Positions 34,076 through 43,195 of a stretch of 47,656 nt of DNA are shown here, piece after piece. The number at the start of each line of letters is the position of its first letter. Position 1 is the first letter of the stretch. Source of the stretch: Robiginitomaculum sp. (GTDB taxonomy: Bacteria; Pseudomonadota; Alphaproteobacteria; Caulobacterales; Maricaulaceae); the NCBI GenBank assembly GCA_023301505.1, contig JALZUP010000032.1, forward strand, positions 1 to 47,656, read 5' to 3'. Made by a program: the position numbers and the translations under genes. Under the pieces are notes generated by a model. The model was given only the letters and a program-made list of their open reading frames with translations, was not told the DNA's origin and ran no database searches.

Positions 34076-36247
34076 GTGAACAGCCCCAATTATGAAAACC
34101 CAGGCCAAATTTATAACACTGCAGACCTAAATGAAAGAAGCTTCGATTCTTGGAAGTTATTTCTTGTTGCAAAAAAATGGGCATGGGCAATTGCCCTATT
34201 TATGCTTTTAGTCGCATCCTTAACTCTAGTTGCCGTTCTTAGAATGCAACCCATTTATTCCGCGTCTACAACAATAGAAATAAAACAAGCGGAACGGAAT
34301 ATAATAGGGTTTTCAGATGTCGACAGTATTGTAGCTGATACAGAATTTCTTACAACCCAAGTTGAGTTGCTTAGGTCGACGAGTTTGGCTCAAGATGTGG
34401 TCAAAGAGCTAAATTTATTATCTGATCCATATTTTGGAGACTTCTCCGATGAACAAGCTGTTGAAATCTCACAAGCAGGGCGGTTAAAGATTGCGACAGA
34501 TATTTTAAAGGGGAATCTAGTCGTCGCACCCGTAGGAAGAACAAGACTAATAAGGGTAAGTTTTGAGCATAGTTCCCCTGAAGGTGCCGCAAAAATTGCA
34601 AATGGAGTTGTCAAAAAATTCATTTCAAACTCGGCCGACCGTAAGGTTAATACGACTAGTTATGCCGAGGAATTTCTACAAGAGCAGCTTGTAACAGTGA
34701 GAGCTGCTTTAGAGGAATCTGAACGCGAATGGGTTCAATATGCTTCTGATAATAGTATAATCGAGCTTAGAAGTGACGAGAGTCTGGGGGCAGACCCTTC
34801 TTTAGATGCATCTGCTCTGATTGTGCTAGATGCTGAGCTTATCGTTGCTAGAACTGAGCGAGATTTAGCTGAAAGTTCTTATAATCAAGCCCTTCAAAGC
34901 TCTTTCTCTTCTGATCTTACCCAAAACGAAGCCTTAAATAGTATGAACGAGAAGAAGCTTGAGTTGGAAGCCGAGTATATTGAAAAATCTGCATTGTTTA
35001 AGCCCGGTTTTCCAGAAATGATAGAAATCAAGGATCGTATTGATTTCATTAATCAGGAAATTGAATCCCAGACCAAAAGTGTTGTATCGGGAAAGGTGGA
35101 GGAGGCAAGAATTGCCTTTATACTCGCCAAAGAGAAAGAAGAGGGGTTGCAAAGGCGCGTATCCTTACTCAAAGTGAAGGTCGTTGACAAACGGGCAGTT
35201 GAAATTGATTACAATATATTAAAGCGACAAGTTGAAACTAATAGAAATCAATATGACGCAATTCTTCAAAGACTTAAAGAGGTTGGGTTTTCCGAAAATT
35301 TAGAGCCTAATCTACTTGCTGTCGTTGATGTCGCGCAACCGTCTAGTTATCCAGTCAGGCCTAATAAGCTATTTGCTTTGCTAGGGGCATTAGTGACCAG
35401 TGGGTCATTGGGCTTCTTCCTTGCTTTTTTTGTGGAGACTATCAATGATAAAATCAAATCTCCGAGGGATATTAAGGATAAACTAAAGCAAGCTACATTC
35501 GCAGTTATACCTGTTGCAAAAACAAAGGGTGCAATAGTCGACCTTTTGGAGGACCCGCAGTCTGAAATTTCGGAAGCTTATTCTACGCTACGGACTAATC
35601 TGACTTTTTCTGGTGGGAATGATAGGCCGAGAGTCATACAGTTTACATCTTCGCAAAGTGGTGAAGGTAAATCTGTATCATCACTTGCGCTTTCTATACG
35701 GATATCTGCTGGGGATAAAAAAGTACTGCTTATTGACTGTGACATGAGGCGGCCTACATTTTTGACAGATATAGGTGAATCTATGGGACTCTCTGGTGTC
35801 CTTACCGCTCAAACAAGCATATCTTCCGCGATTTTAGAAAGTAGATACCCAAATTTAGATCTAATTCCTAGTGGCGTATTAGTCCCCAATCCGGCCGATT
35901 TATTAGCAAGCGATGAATTTGATAGCCTCTTAGAATATGCTAGGAACAATTATGATTATGTAATTGTAGATTCACCTCCAATATTAGGATTGGCGGATGC
36001 ACTTATACTCGCCTCAAAAGTAGACGCGACTTTATTTGTTGTGCAGTCTAATTATTTAAAGACATCAACGATAAATTCATCACTTGAACGTGTGGTAAAC
36101 GGCGAGTCTAACTTGTTGGGTGTTGTCATGACTAAATACAAGCCTGAAATACGAAATAGTGACAATAATTATAGCTATTCTTACAAGGCACAAGGTCAAG
36201 AAAAAAAGAAACCGAAAAAATCAAAAGATAAACTTTCAATCACCTAA
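34076..36247 (+). CDS. Wzc-type chain-length regulator and tyrosine autokinase
   Basis: A 723-residue inner-membrane protein. It has a Wzz domain with TM1 (about 36-56), a long periplasmic coiled-coil region, the proline-rich PSSYPVRPNK before TM2 (about 430-450), and a cytoplasmic BY-kinase domain from about 490: Walker A QSGEGKS (K532), A' LLIDCDMRRP and B VIVDSPP. A short tyrosine cluster YSYSY (about 698-702) then a lysine-rich tail would be the autophosphorylation site. It controls polymer length and export with Wza. The GTG start has GAAGGAA upstream. No PHP-type phosphatase is next to it. Confidence 0.94.
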   Translation: MNSPNYENPGQIYNTADLNERSFDSWKLFLVAKKWAWAIALFMLLVASLTLVAVLRMQPIYSASTTIEIKQAERNIIGFSDVDSIVADTEFLTTQVELLRSTSLAQDVVKELNLLSDPYFGDFSDEQAVEISQAGRLKIATDILKGNLVVAPVGRTRLIRVSFEHSSPEGAAKIANGVVKKFISNSADRKVNTTSYAEEFLQEQLVTVRAALEESEREWVQYASDNSIIELRSDESLGADPSLDASALIVLDAELIVARTERDLAESSYNQALQSSFSSDLTQNEALNSMNEKKLELEAEYIEKSALFKPGFPEMIEIKDRIDFINQEIESQTKSVVSGKVEEARIAFILAKEKEEGLQRRVSLLKVKVVDKRAVEIDYNILKRQVETNRNQYDAILQRLKEVGFSENLEPNLLAVVDVAQPSSYPVRPNKLFALLGALVTSGSLGFFLAFFVETINDKIKSPRDIKDKLKQATFAVIPVAKTKGAIVDLLEDPQSEISEAYSTLRTNLTFSGGNDRPRVIQFTSSQSGEGKSVSSLALSIRISAGDKKVLLIDCDMRRPTFLTDIGESMGLSGVLTAQTSISSAILESRYPNLDLIPSGVLVPNPADLLASDEFDSLLEYARNNYDYVIVDSPPILGLADALILASKVDATLFVVQSNYLKTSTINSSLERVVNGESNLLGVVMTKYKPEIRNSDNNYSYSYKAQGQEKKKPKKSKDKLSIT

Positions 36248-36428
36248 TTTCTGACATTTAGGAGCTTCTCTTTATATATGCGCTTCGCAAGGCTTGTTAT
36301 TTACAATTTACTGCAACGCATAATCATTTTTCACCGAAGGCTTTGGGGGCAAAAAAGAGTAATCAGCGTCCAATTTCCTGCGATAATGTCCCCGTCAAAA
36401 ACAGGGGTGTGTCTGGAGCTTCAATTAG

Positions 36429-37394
36429 ATGAGTACAGTATTAGTAACAGGCGTAGCTGGGTTTGTAGGGTTTCATGCCTCGAATCTTTTATTAGAGCTG
36501 GGATATGAGGTTATAGGGGTTGATAACCTTAATGATTTTTATGACATATCGTTAAAGCGTGCTCGTTTATATGCGTTACAGTCAAAGCCTGGGTTTTGTT
36601 TTCATAAGTTGGACTTAGCCGACCGTGACTCCTTAAAAACGGCGCTAAAGGGTCGGGAGTTTACTTATATATTGCACTTAGCGGCGCAGGCTGGTGTGCG
36701 CTATAGCCTTGAAAACCCGCACGCCTATATTGATTCAAATATAGCCGGACATTTGAATGTTCTAGAGCTTGCGCGCCACTCAGATAGTATAAAACATCTT
36801 GTATATGCCTCTTCTAGTTCAGTTTACGGTGAGCGTGAAAGCGGGCCGTTTGCAGAGACTGACCGAGTGCGCAACCCTGTTTCATTATATGCTGCCACAA
36901 AGCTAGGCGGGGAGATGATGGCTGAGAGCTATAGTAAGCTATATGGGATACCCCTAACGGGTCTTCGATTCTTTACTGTGTACGGTCCGTGGGGGCGCCC
37001 TGACATGGCTTATTTTAAGTTCACGGATGCGATATTAAAAAATAAGCCCATTACATTGTTTGCCCCAGACGAGATGAGCAGGGACTTTACTTATATTGAT
37101 GATATCGTAAATGTGCTCCCGACTATTTTAAAATCACCCCCTAAAAGCGGCCATGAGATTTATAATCTAGGAAACTCGAAACCTAATATGCTAATGCAGC
37201 TTGTAGACGTAATAGAAGTAGCATGCGGGCGTCCGGCTGAAAAAATTATTAGAGGCAAACAAAAAGGCGATGTAACTTCTACATATGCCGAAGTTTCAGC
37301 TGCCGCTAGGGATTTTGGATTTGATCCACAAACGCATTTAGAGGTTGGAATTCCAATATTTGTTAAATGGTATCGCAAATTTTACGGTATTTGA
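36429..37394 (+). CDS. NAD-dependent epimerase, UDP-glucuronate 4-epimerase-like
   Basis: A 321-residue extended SDR. The NAD loop TGVAGFVGFHAS is at 7-18. The catalytic set is S129-S131 in YASSSSVYGE and Y154/K158 in SLYAATK. The block RFFTVYGPWGRPDMAYFKF (180-198) is characteristic of UDP-glucuronate 4-epimerases, which make UDP-galacturonate. Length is slightly below the usual 330-340. This implies a uronic acid in the polymer, but substrate cannot be fixed by sequence alone. A CCCC/GGGG hairpin (36390-36407) lies just upstream of its ribosome site GGAG. Confidence 0.87.
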   Translation: MSTVLVTGVAGFVGFHASNLLLELGYEVIGVDNLNDFYDISLKRARLYALQSKPGFCFHKLDLADRDSLKTALKGREFTYILHLAAQAGVRYSLENPHAYIDSNIAGHLNVLELARHSDSIKHLVYASSSSVYGERESGPFAETDRVRNPVSLYAATKLGGEMMAESYSKLYGIPLTGLRFFTVYGPWGRPDMAYFKFTDAILKNKPITLFAPDEMSRDFTYIDDIVNVLPTILKSPPKSGHEIYNLGNSKPNMLMQLVDVIEVACGRPAEKIIRGKQKGDVTSTYAEVSAAARDFGFDPQTHLEVGIPIFVKWYRKFYGI

Positions 37395-37465
37395 TGCAGA
37401 TTCGATAGATCATGACTAGCTAGTAACTGGCACTATTATGACACTCTCTTCTCTCGAACTGGCCA

Positions 37466-37510
37466 CTGACGTCAGCACCTGTGTCTCAGATTTAGGTTTG
37501 GGCTAAAAGA
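37466..37510. repeat. Direct repeat copy A with CTGACGTCAG palindrome
   Basis: A 45-base unit that begins with the perfect palindrome CTGACGTCAG (37466-37475) and matches 39553-39597 at 37 of 45 positions. Further weaker identity follows (CATAAGC-CCCGT). It lies 105 bp upstream of the beta-helix gene start. Confidence 0.8.
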
Positions 37511-37614
37511 TCAGGGGCATAAGCCCGTTAATAGGCACAGAGTAATCGCGAGCGTTTTTAATCATTGCTTGAGTAGCAAGTGATTCATGTTATCTTTTTT
37601 CTGAAGGAACGAAG

Positions 37615-39546
37615 ATGAAATCACCCTCAGGAGATGAAGTCGTAATGGGGCGTAGAGGCGCCCTCACTGCACTGGTGGGCGCATCGGCAATTGGTCTTGC
37701 AACTTGTTCCAAAGCTGCCTCTTCAGCAAACTTGCCCAAAATAAAATCAGCTGGTGTTGACTATGTAAATAATGTCACCCCTGAATCAGCGCCGATTATA
37801 TTAGCTAAGGACGAGATTGAGGGAGGCGTCGTTAGCGGGCTTCTAGACCCTGAGAAAGTTAACGGCGATTTTAAATGCGTATTCGATGAAATCAAATGTC
37901 TTACAGAAAATTTCGATTATTTATCCTCGCGCAGGGCCTGCCTATTAGGCGATGCGGTGACTGATAACGCGCCTTTATTTAAGGAGCTTTGGAAAATTCA
38001 GTTAGATGACGGCCTTTCCTCCATAACATTTGAGAACGGCATTTATAATTTTGAAGGCGACATGGTTTTGTCGGCTCACTCTTTGGGGACAGGAACGTCC
38101 CGAAATATGTATTTGAAGGGTCAGGGGCAGACAAGCTTTAGGCCATGGATTACTGGATCGATAGATAAGCCAACAGGGACTGTTTTGTCTTTTGCTGATG
38201 GCGCCCGGATGGTCATGCCGTTTAACCGCACCGGCGTTCATCTTGAACGCATGTCAATAATTGGAAAGGTTAATGGCGACAGCCTTATCAAAAGTGAAGT
38301 CTCTAGATTCGGAAACCACATGAATGTTGGCGGTGGTTTGAATAATATGCTGGTTATCAACAACCATCAAACAGCCGTCCTTCCCAATACATGTGTCATG
38401 AATATGTCGGCAGTGTTCGGCACTTATACAACTAATAATTTCTTTTTTGGAAGTGCAGATGCCCGCAAATATTATAATGATTTAAGCCGTGCTCTTCCAA
38501 ATTTGTATCACGGATGCGGCTGGCGAATATCGACAGAAGGGCAGGGGTCTCAAGGATTCCTCGCTCAAAATTCATTTACTGGATTTGAAACGGGAATAGA
38601 TATTGGGTGGAGCGTTGCGGAATATACCAATCAAGAACATATGCAGCATACGCAGTTTGTAAATTTTCAGTTTCAGTTTTCGGCTCGGGGCGTAAATCTT
38701 AAACGCGGCATTCGTAAGCTCGAGATTATCAATCCTAAATTTGAATTCATTACGGAGGAGGGGGTTCATATCCATGGCGGCGCGGGGGAGCTTTACATCA
38801 AGGGCGGCAATAGTGGTGATGGAGTCAGAGGAACGCCAGCGCAAGTTCTGCTATACGCAAATTTTAAGTGCGGTAATAAGGTTGCGCCAGAGAGCGTTTT
38901 TAAATTACTATCGATTGAAAATCATATATTTGGCATTACGGCGCAGGCTGGTATTTACGTATATGGGGGCGAGGGTGAGATTATTGTGGATTCTTGCACC
39001 ATATATGACAATGGTGGCCTGATGTTCGCGTTTGACGCGGCAACATTTTCTCGCGGGTACCCAGACATTTTAATAAAAAACATCGCTGACCCTGACCCTG
39101 GGTTCGCTCGTCTCCCTCGGTCGAGAATTGCGAGAGAGGTCACGACGCCTAGGCCTCATGCGCGTCACGTTCAAGGGGATGATTTTAGATATCTTGTCCG
39201 AATAGAAGACGGTGGTTTCGATGATGCTGGTCTTGAATATGGCGGTGGAATTGTATGCCCTATAGATCTTGATTTTAACGTGAGGAAATACCCTCCTGTC
39301 GAATGTATTTTTGACACGTCTACGGCTTCAATGTCGGTGATTTTAGGAAATAGGCCGTCTATTGGTCAGGATACGACCATATTTAAACGATTTGCACCCA
39401 ATAAGCTAAATATAGTGATTGATGCAAATACGACCTTGAGGGACGGTACTGGGACAGAATACACGAACCAGATATTATCCTTATCGGATGTGGGTTATTA
39501 CAAGCTCACTCGTGAGGGTGAAAATCGCTGGTGGCTTGCAACATAG
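37615..39546 (+). CDS. Tat-type beta-helix protein, probable polysaccharide-acting lipoprotein
   Basis: A 643-residue exported protein. The N-terminus has twin arginines (GRRGALTALVGASAIGLATC, R13-R14), a hydrophobic stretch and a lipobox-like LATC (C31), so it may be a Tat-dependent lipoprotein. The rest, with many short Gly/Asn-rich strands such as NIADPDPGF and GIYVYGGEGEIIVDSC, is typical of a right-handed parallel beta helix, as in pectate lyase, tailspike or epimerase folds. No catalytic residue can be fixed. It probably binds, trims or modifies the exopolysaccharide at the cell envelope. AAGGAACGAAG precedes the chosen ATG. Confidence 0.72.
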   Translation: MKSPSGDEVVMGRRGALTALVGASAIGLATCSKAASSANLPKIKSAGVDYVNNVTPESAPIILAKDEIEGGVVSGLLDPEKVNGDFKCVFDEIKCLTENFDYLSSRRACLLGDAVTDNAPLFKELWKIQLDDGLSSITFENGIYNFEGDMVLSAHSLGTGTSRNMYLKGQGQTSFRPWITGSIDKPTGTVLSFADGARMVMPFNRTGVHLERMSIIGKVNGDSLIKSEVSRFGNHMNVGGGLNNMLVINNHQTAVLPNTCVMNMSAVFGTYTTNNFFFGSADARKYYNDLSRALPNLYHGCGWRISTEGQGSQGFLAQNSFTGFETGIDIGWSVAEYTNQEHMQHTQFVNFQFQFSARGVNLKRGIRKLEIINPKFEFITEEGVHIHGGAGELYIKGGNSGDGVRGTPAQVLLYANFKCGNKVAPESVFKLLSIENHIFGITAQAGIYVYGGEGEIIVDSCTIYDNGGLMFAFDAATFSRGYPDILIKNIADPDPGFARLPRSRIAREVTTPRPHARHVQGDDFRYLVRIEDGGFDDAGLEYGGGIVCPIDLDFNVRKYPPVECIFDTSTASMSVILGNRPSIGQDTTIFKRFAPNKLNIVIDANTTLRDGTGTEYTNQILSLSDVGYYKLTREGENRWWLAT

Positions 39547-39552
39547 AAGTGG

Positions 39553-39597
39553 CTGACGTCAGCGCCTTTGTCCCAGAGTTAGGTCTGAGCTAAGAGG
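39553..39597. repeat. Direct repeat copy B with CTGACGTCAG palindrome
   Basis: The second copy of the 45-base unit at 37466-37510 (82% identical by my count), again starting with the CTGACGTCAG palindrome. A spaced version, CTGAC-gccggt-GTCAG, follows at 39661-39676. Together they lie upstream of the phosphatase gene and downstream of the beta-helix gene. Confidence 0.8.
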
Positions 39598-39767
39598 GAT
39601 TTTTGGCTTATCTTCCATAAGCACCCCGTAACAAATAGCAGCTTTATCGGCAGCCTAGACCTGACGCCGGTGTCAGATAGCTATAGATCTCATCACAACT
39701 GAATAGGCGCAATAGAATATCTGTGATATTATTTGTCTTTGGGCTTATAAGATAATATGGCATTAAT

Positions 39768-40535
39768 ATGATAAAATCATTGTTGAGAATGTTTCCAAAA
39801 CAGAGCCCGAACAATCACACAGCCAATGCTGGGCCTCAAGCTATTACAACTTATGTTGTTGGCGATGTTCATGGGTGCTTTACGGAGCTAAAAAGTCTTT
39901 TAAGCAAAATTGAAGCTGATACGATTCATGAAAACAATAGAGGTAAGAGAGTAGTCTTTGTTGGCGATCTTATCGACCGTGGTCCCGATTCATTTAAAGT
40001 GGTAGACTATCTATCTAAGTATAAGCCTGAAAATATTGAAACTATATATCTGATGGGGAATCACGAAGAAATCTTCCTTAAGGTTCTTGCAGGAAAGGAA
40101 AGTGTTTTAGGATCTTGGTTGGAGTATGGAGGGCGTTCAACGGCTCGAAGTTACGGTGTCAACAATTTGGGTGAATTTCATATCAATCCCGAAAGCCTGA
40201 TGCGCCGAATTCAGGCGCGTGTTCCTGAATCCCATATTGGCTTCATTAAAAGCTTTAGAATATATTATCAATTTGAGAACTATCTGTGCGTACATGCTGG
40301 CATCAAGCCCAAAGTGCCTTTGGAAAAACAAAACCCTAAAGATATGATGTGGATAAGGGATAAGTTTTTAAACTATAAGAAGCCGCACAGCCATATAGTT
40401 GTACATGGTCATACTATTGTAGAAGAGCCTGAAATCCTCAGTAATAGAGTTGCTGTTGATACGGGGGCTTATGCCGGTGGCAAGTTAACAGCTGCACGAA
40501 TAGAAAATGGTGATGTGAAATTTATTCGCTCTTAA
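39768..40535 (+). CDS. PPP-family metallophosphoesterase
   Basis: A 255-residue phosphatase of the serine/threonine PPP fold. The metal-site motifs are complete: GDVHG (32-36), GDLIDRG (66-72), GNHE (97-100), then VHAGIKP and VVHGHT. It matches bacterial PrpA/ApaH-like enzymes; it could act on phosphoproteins or on dinucleotide polyphosphates. It sits in the exopolysaccharide cluster without an obvious partner kinase other than the Wzc-type tyrosine kinase, so a role in turning export on or off is possible. The ribosome site is weak; no earlier usable in-frame ATG was found. Confidence 0.88.
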   Translation: MIKSLLRMFPKQSPNNHTANAGPQAITTYVVGDVHGCFTELKSLLSKIEADTIHENNRGKRVVFVGDLIDRGPDSFKVVDYLSKYKPENIETIYLMGNHEEIFLKVLAGKESVLGSWLEYGGRSTARSYGVNNLGEFHINPESLMRRIQARVPESHIGFIKSFRIYYQFENYLCVHAGIKPKVPLEKQNPKDMMWIRDKFLNYKKPHSHIVVHGHTIVEEPEILSNRVAVDTGAYAGGKLTAARIENGDVKFIRS

Positions 40536-40550
40536 TGCCAGTTTTTAAAT

Positions 40551-41903
40551 TTAGGCATCAGCACCTTTTAAGGGCTGGGTTACAAGTTCATCCAAACTAA
40601 TTAGAGCATAGTAAAAAAGCACTGCTATTGATATCGTTCTAAGTGGGTAGTCTATAATACTATGTGATAATGGAAGCAGTAATGTTAAGCAAAGCAATAA
40701 AGCTATCCTTTTGTTATCCCCCGTTAATTTTAACAATTTTCTGATATAATTCACCCCTAGAATAAAGCATGTTAACATCCAAAAAATACCCAAAACACCT
40801 AACTCTAGAACAGTCTGTAAATAATCATTATGTGCATTTGGAATAAAGGTCGTCGTTAAACTGTCTCGGGATTCTTGAATTTTATAAACTTCTAAAAATG
40901 ATCCTGGCCCTGTCCCAAACAAACCAAACGTATCGCGGGCCTCCATTACGTTAGAATATATCGCTCGCCTAGAGCCGGGGTCTAACGTTACAAGCTTATC
41001 CTTTAGCTCATCTAAAAAGTTTCCTAAAAATATGAAGTCAACAATAAAGATTGAGAATAAGATAAGCGCGATAAGAATAGATATTTTCACAAACTTAGTT
41101 TCTCTAATCATTATTAGAGATGAGAGACTAAAGGTTACAACAAGAAAAATATAACCGGTCAGTGACCCCGTTAATACTATTCCAACAGATAATGATATGA
41201 ACGTAAAGACTGCTAAAAAATCTATGCGGTGGATTGAAAAGGCGTCGAACTCTCTTCTGGACGTTTTCTGCAATAACCGGATAGCGGTAAACGGTAAACA
41301 TGCGGCAAGAAAGCAGGCTTGATGGTTGGCATTAGAAAAAACACCAACAGCGTAGCCTTGGTTTGTGACGTCATATAAATAAAAGCCATTGCCTCCTATT
41401 ATCTGCAAAACACCCAAAAATGAGGTGATGATGCCTATAAATAAAATCGAGTTAGCCGCGATTCGTTTTTCATCGACCGAACAATTCAATCTAAATAAGA
41501 GTGATAAAGCAATAATTGGCAAAAAATCAAAGAGAGAAAAGAATGTTGTCTCTGGAGTGAGGGATAATGGTAGCCATGGAGGCGGCATATTTATACTTTC
41601 AAATCCAGCGAGCACTATGTCTCGACCAGCCAGTTCCGTCCATAAAGATGGGCTTAGTGGAATTAGATATATGAAAAAAGCTGCAATCAAAATTAACACT
41701 AACAATTCAGGTGCTCGAAACAGCTTAGGAGTGTCACTGTAAAAACGTGAGTAAAAAGAAAACGCAATTAATGAAAGTGAGAGGACATATATAAAAAGTT
41801 TAAAATACACTAAATCCTGACTGGTGCCCCCCAAGGCAATACAAACCAACAGAAAAAGAGAAAGTCGCCATTGAACTAATTTATCTATTAAGGGCCGTGT
41901 CAT
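40551..41903 (-). CDS. O-antigen ligase/Wzy-family membrane protein
   Basis: A 450-residue protein with about ten to twelve membrane segments. A large periplasmic loop (about 330-385) has the Wzy_C features GTGPGSFLEVY and IPNAHNDYLQTVLELGVLG, which hold catalytic His/Arg residues in ligases. It polymerises or ligates lipid-linked repeat units in the periplasm. It is on the opposite strand to the rest of the cluster, eight bases downstream of a membrane-anchored partner gene. Together with the plus-strand Wzy-like protein, one is probably the polymerase and the other the ligase, but which is which cannot be told. Confidence 0.85.
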   Translation of the reverse strand: MTRPLIDKLVQWRLSLFLLVCIALGGTSQDLVYFKLFIYVLSLSLIAFSFYSRFYSDTPKLFRAPELLVLILIAAFFIYLIPLSPSLWTELAGRDIVLAGFESINMPPPWLPLSLTPETTFFSLFDFLPIIALSLLFRLNCSVDEKRIAANSILFIGIITSFLGVLQIIGGNGFYLYDVTNQGYAVGVFSNANHQACFLAACLPFTAIRLLQKTSRREFDAFSIHRIDFLAVFTFISLSVGIVLTGSLTGYIFLVVTFSLSSLIMIRETKFVKISILIALILFSIFIVDFIFLGNFLDELKDKLVTLDPGSRRAIYSNVMEARDTFGLFGTGPGSFLEVYKIQESRDSLTTTFIPNAHNDYLQTVLELGVLGIFWMLTCFILGVNYIRKLLKLTGDNKRIALLLCLTLLLPLSHSIIDYPLRTISIAVLFYYALISLDELVTQPLKGADA

Positions 41904-41911
41904 TTATGTGT

Positions 41912-43135
41912 CTATTCTGTAGCTTTTTGTAAAATATAATTCTTGATTACTATGGATGTTTTTTTGTTATCTTCATTTGGCATAGCCCAAATTTGAATAT
42001 CGAAAAATGAACATTCCGCTTCATCTGTCTGTATGACTGTATCATTGCTATCCATAACGTCGCCGATTGCATAACGTGCAATTCGTTTTCGACTTTCTAA
42101 GCATGCTAAGTGGGTTATATAGTCTTCAGTACTAACACTTTCATCAATGTATCCATTTATTGTTAAATTAAGCCCCCCATCCTCAGGTGCTTTTACATAT
42201 TGCCGAGCAATTATTTGTCGCTCATTACCATTGAATGCAATAGAGATTCCGCCATTTTCTAACTGTTCTAAATATACATTGTTTCTAGCGTATAGTCGCC
42301 AATTAAATGGAACAGCAACATCTGTTTTAGAAAAATTCGAGTTGAAGATTATGTTTAGATTATCCGTATTTTTAACGGTTGTATAAATTTCTGTCCAAAG
42401 CTGATATGCAGTATCATATTTTTCAAAAGAAATTAATGCATTTAAATATTCCCCAAGTAAATTTATAACTCTGGATTCATTCGGGTGTTTTAAGCTCTTA
42501 GATTTAATAATCTGAATTAAATTCAAAACATTGTCGCTAGAACTTTTATCGATTAAATCATTTAAATAGATTGTGGTCCAGCTTCTATCGGTTTGAAGGA
42601 TGTTCGCCACAATTGAAGGGCCATTTGGACTATTATAAACATTGTCTAAAATTGTAAGATATGATTGCTCATTATTTGCATCTAGACGAATAAGTAAATC
42701 GAGTTCTACCATCGCTAATTCCAAGGAATTTGAATTTAGATAATTGGCAAGCAAATATCTTAAGGCCCCCCGGTGTCTTGCATTTCTCGCCTTTGCTAAT
42801 AGAGCTGGTTGTAACCCTTCCAAGCTATTATAATCATAATTAAGAATTGAAAATTGAAGCAATGCGTCATCATTTAATGGTGCCTTTTTTAATGTTTTTT
42901 GGATGTGTGTATTAATTAAGGCTTTTTCGGCGCTAGAATAATTTTCATTATTCTTCACCTTTTCATTCATTATTTTAGAATTACTCTCCATTAGGGACTG
43001 CGAGAAAGTTGAGAGTGCTTTGTTGGAGTAGGGTTCAGCTTTTATCCATCCTGCTCTTTGAGAGCATAGCTGTATTATAAAAAAAGAAAATATGGTTATG
43101 CCAATTATAGGCACCAGTTTTTTTTTTGAAAGCAT
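41912..43135 (-). CDS. Membrane-anchored helical-repeat protein with C-terminal beta domain
   Basis: A 407-residue protein of no recognised family. A short basic start with a 10-A run is followed by one membrane segment (about 8-24). A region of helical, TPR-like repeats extends to about 260 (blocks like LAMVELDLLIRL and YDTAYQLWTEIYT). The last 140 residues look like a beta-sandwich (FNWRLYARNN, then ISIAFNGNERQIIARQY). The start at 43135 is preferred: AAGGAA lies just upstream, whereas the longer ORF start (TTG at 43210) reads into an inserted element. It is operon-linked to the following ligase-like gene and may guide or anchor the polymer. Confidence 0.75.
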   Translation of the reverse strand: MLSKKKLVPIIGITIFSFFIIQLCSQRAGWIKAEPYSNKALSTFSQSLMESNSKIMNEKVKNNENYSSAEKALINTHIQKTLKKAPLNDDALLQFSILNYDYNSLEGLQPALLAKARNARHRGALRYLLANYLNSNSLELAMVELDLLIRLDANNEQSYLTILDNVYNSPNGPSIVANILQTDRSWTTIYLNDLIDKSSSDNVLNLIQIIKSKSLKHPNESRVINLLGEYLNALISFEKYDTAYQLWTEIYTTVKNTDNLNIIFNSNFSKTDVAVPFNWRLYARNNVYLEQLENGGISIAFNGNERQIIARQYVKAPEDGGLNLTINGYIDESVSTEDYITHLACLESRKRIARYAIGDVMDSNDTVIQTDEAECSFFDIQIWAMPNEDNKKTSIVIKNYILQKATE

Positions 43136-43195
43136 CACATATTTCCTTAGCCATCGGATGGCGAGCTGAACCGCCCCGAGTTTACCGGAGACGTC

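Noticed and set aside
36278-36508. 76-residue plus-strand ORF before the epimerase
   Set aside because: It overlaps the epimerase start in another frame, has no good ribosome site and no recognisable domain; the gap is better read as a leader.
37560-37590. TTGCT/AGCAA inverted repeat before the beta-helix gene as a terminator
   Set aside because: The stem is only five pairs, there is no T-run, and it lies just before a start codon.
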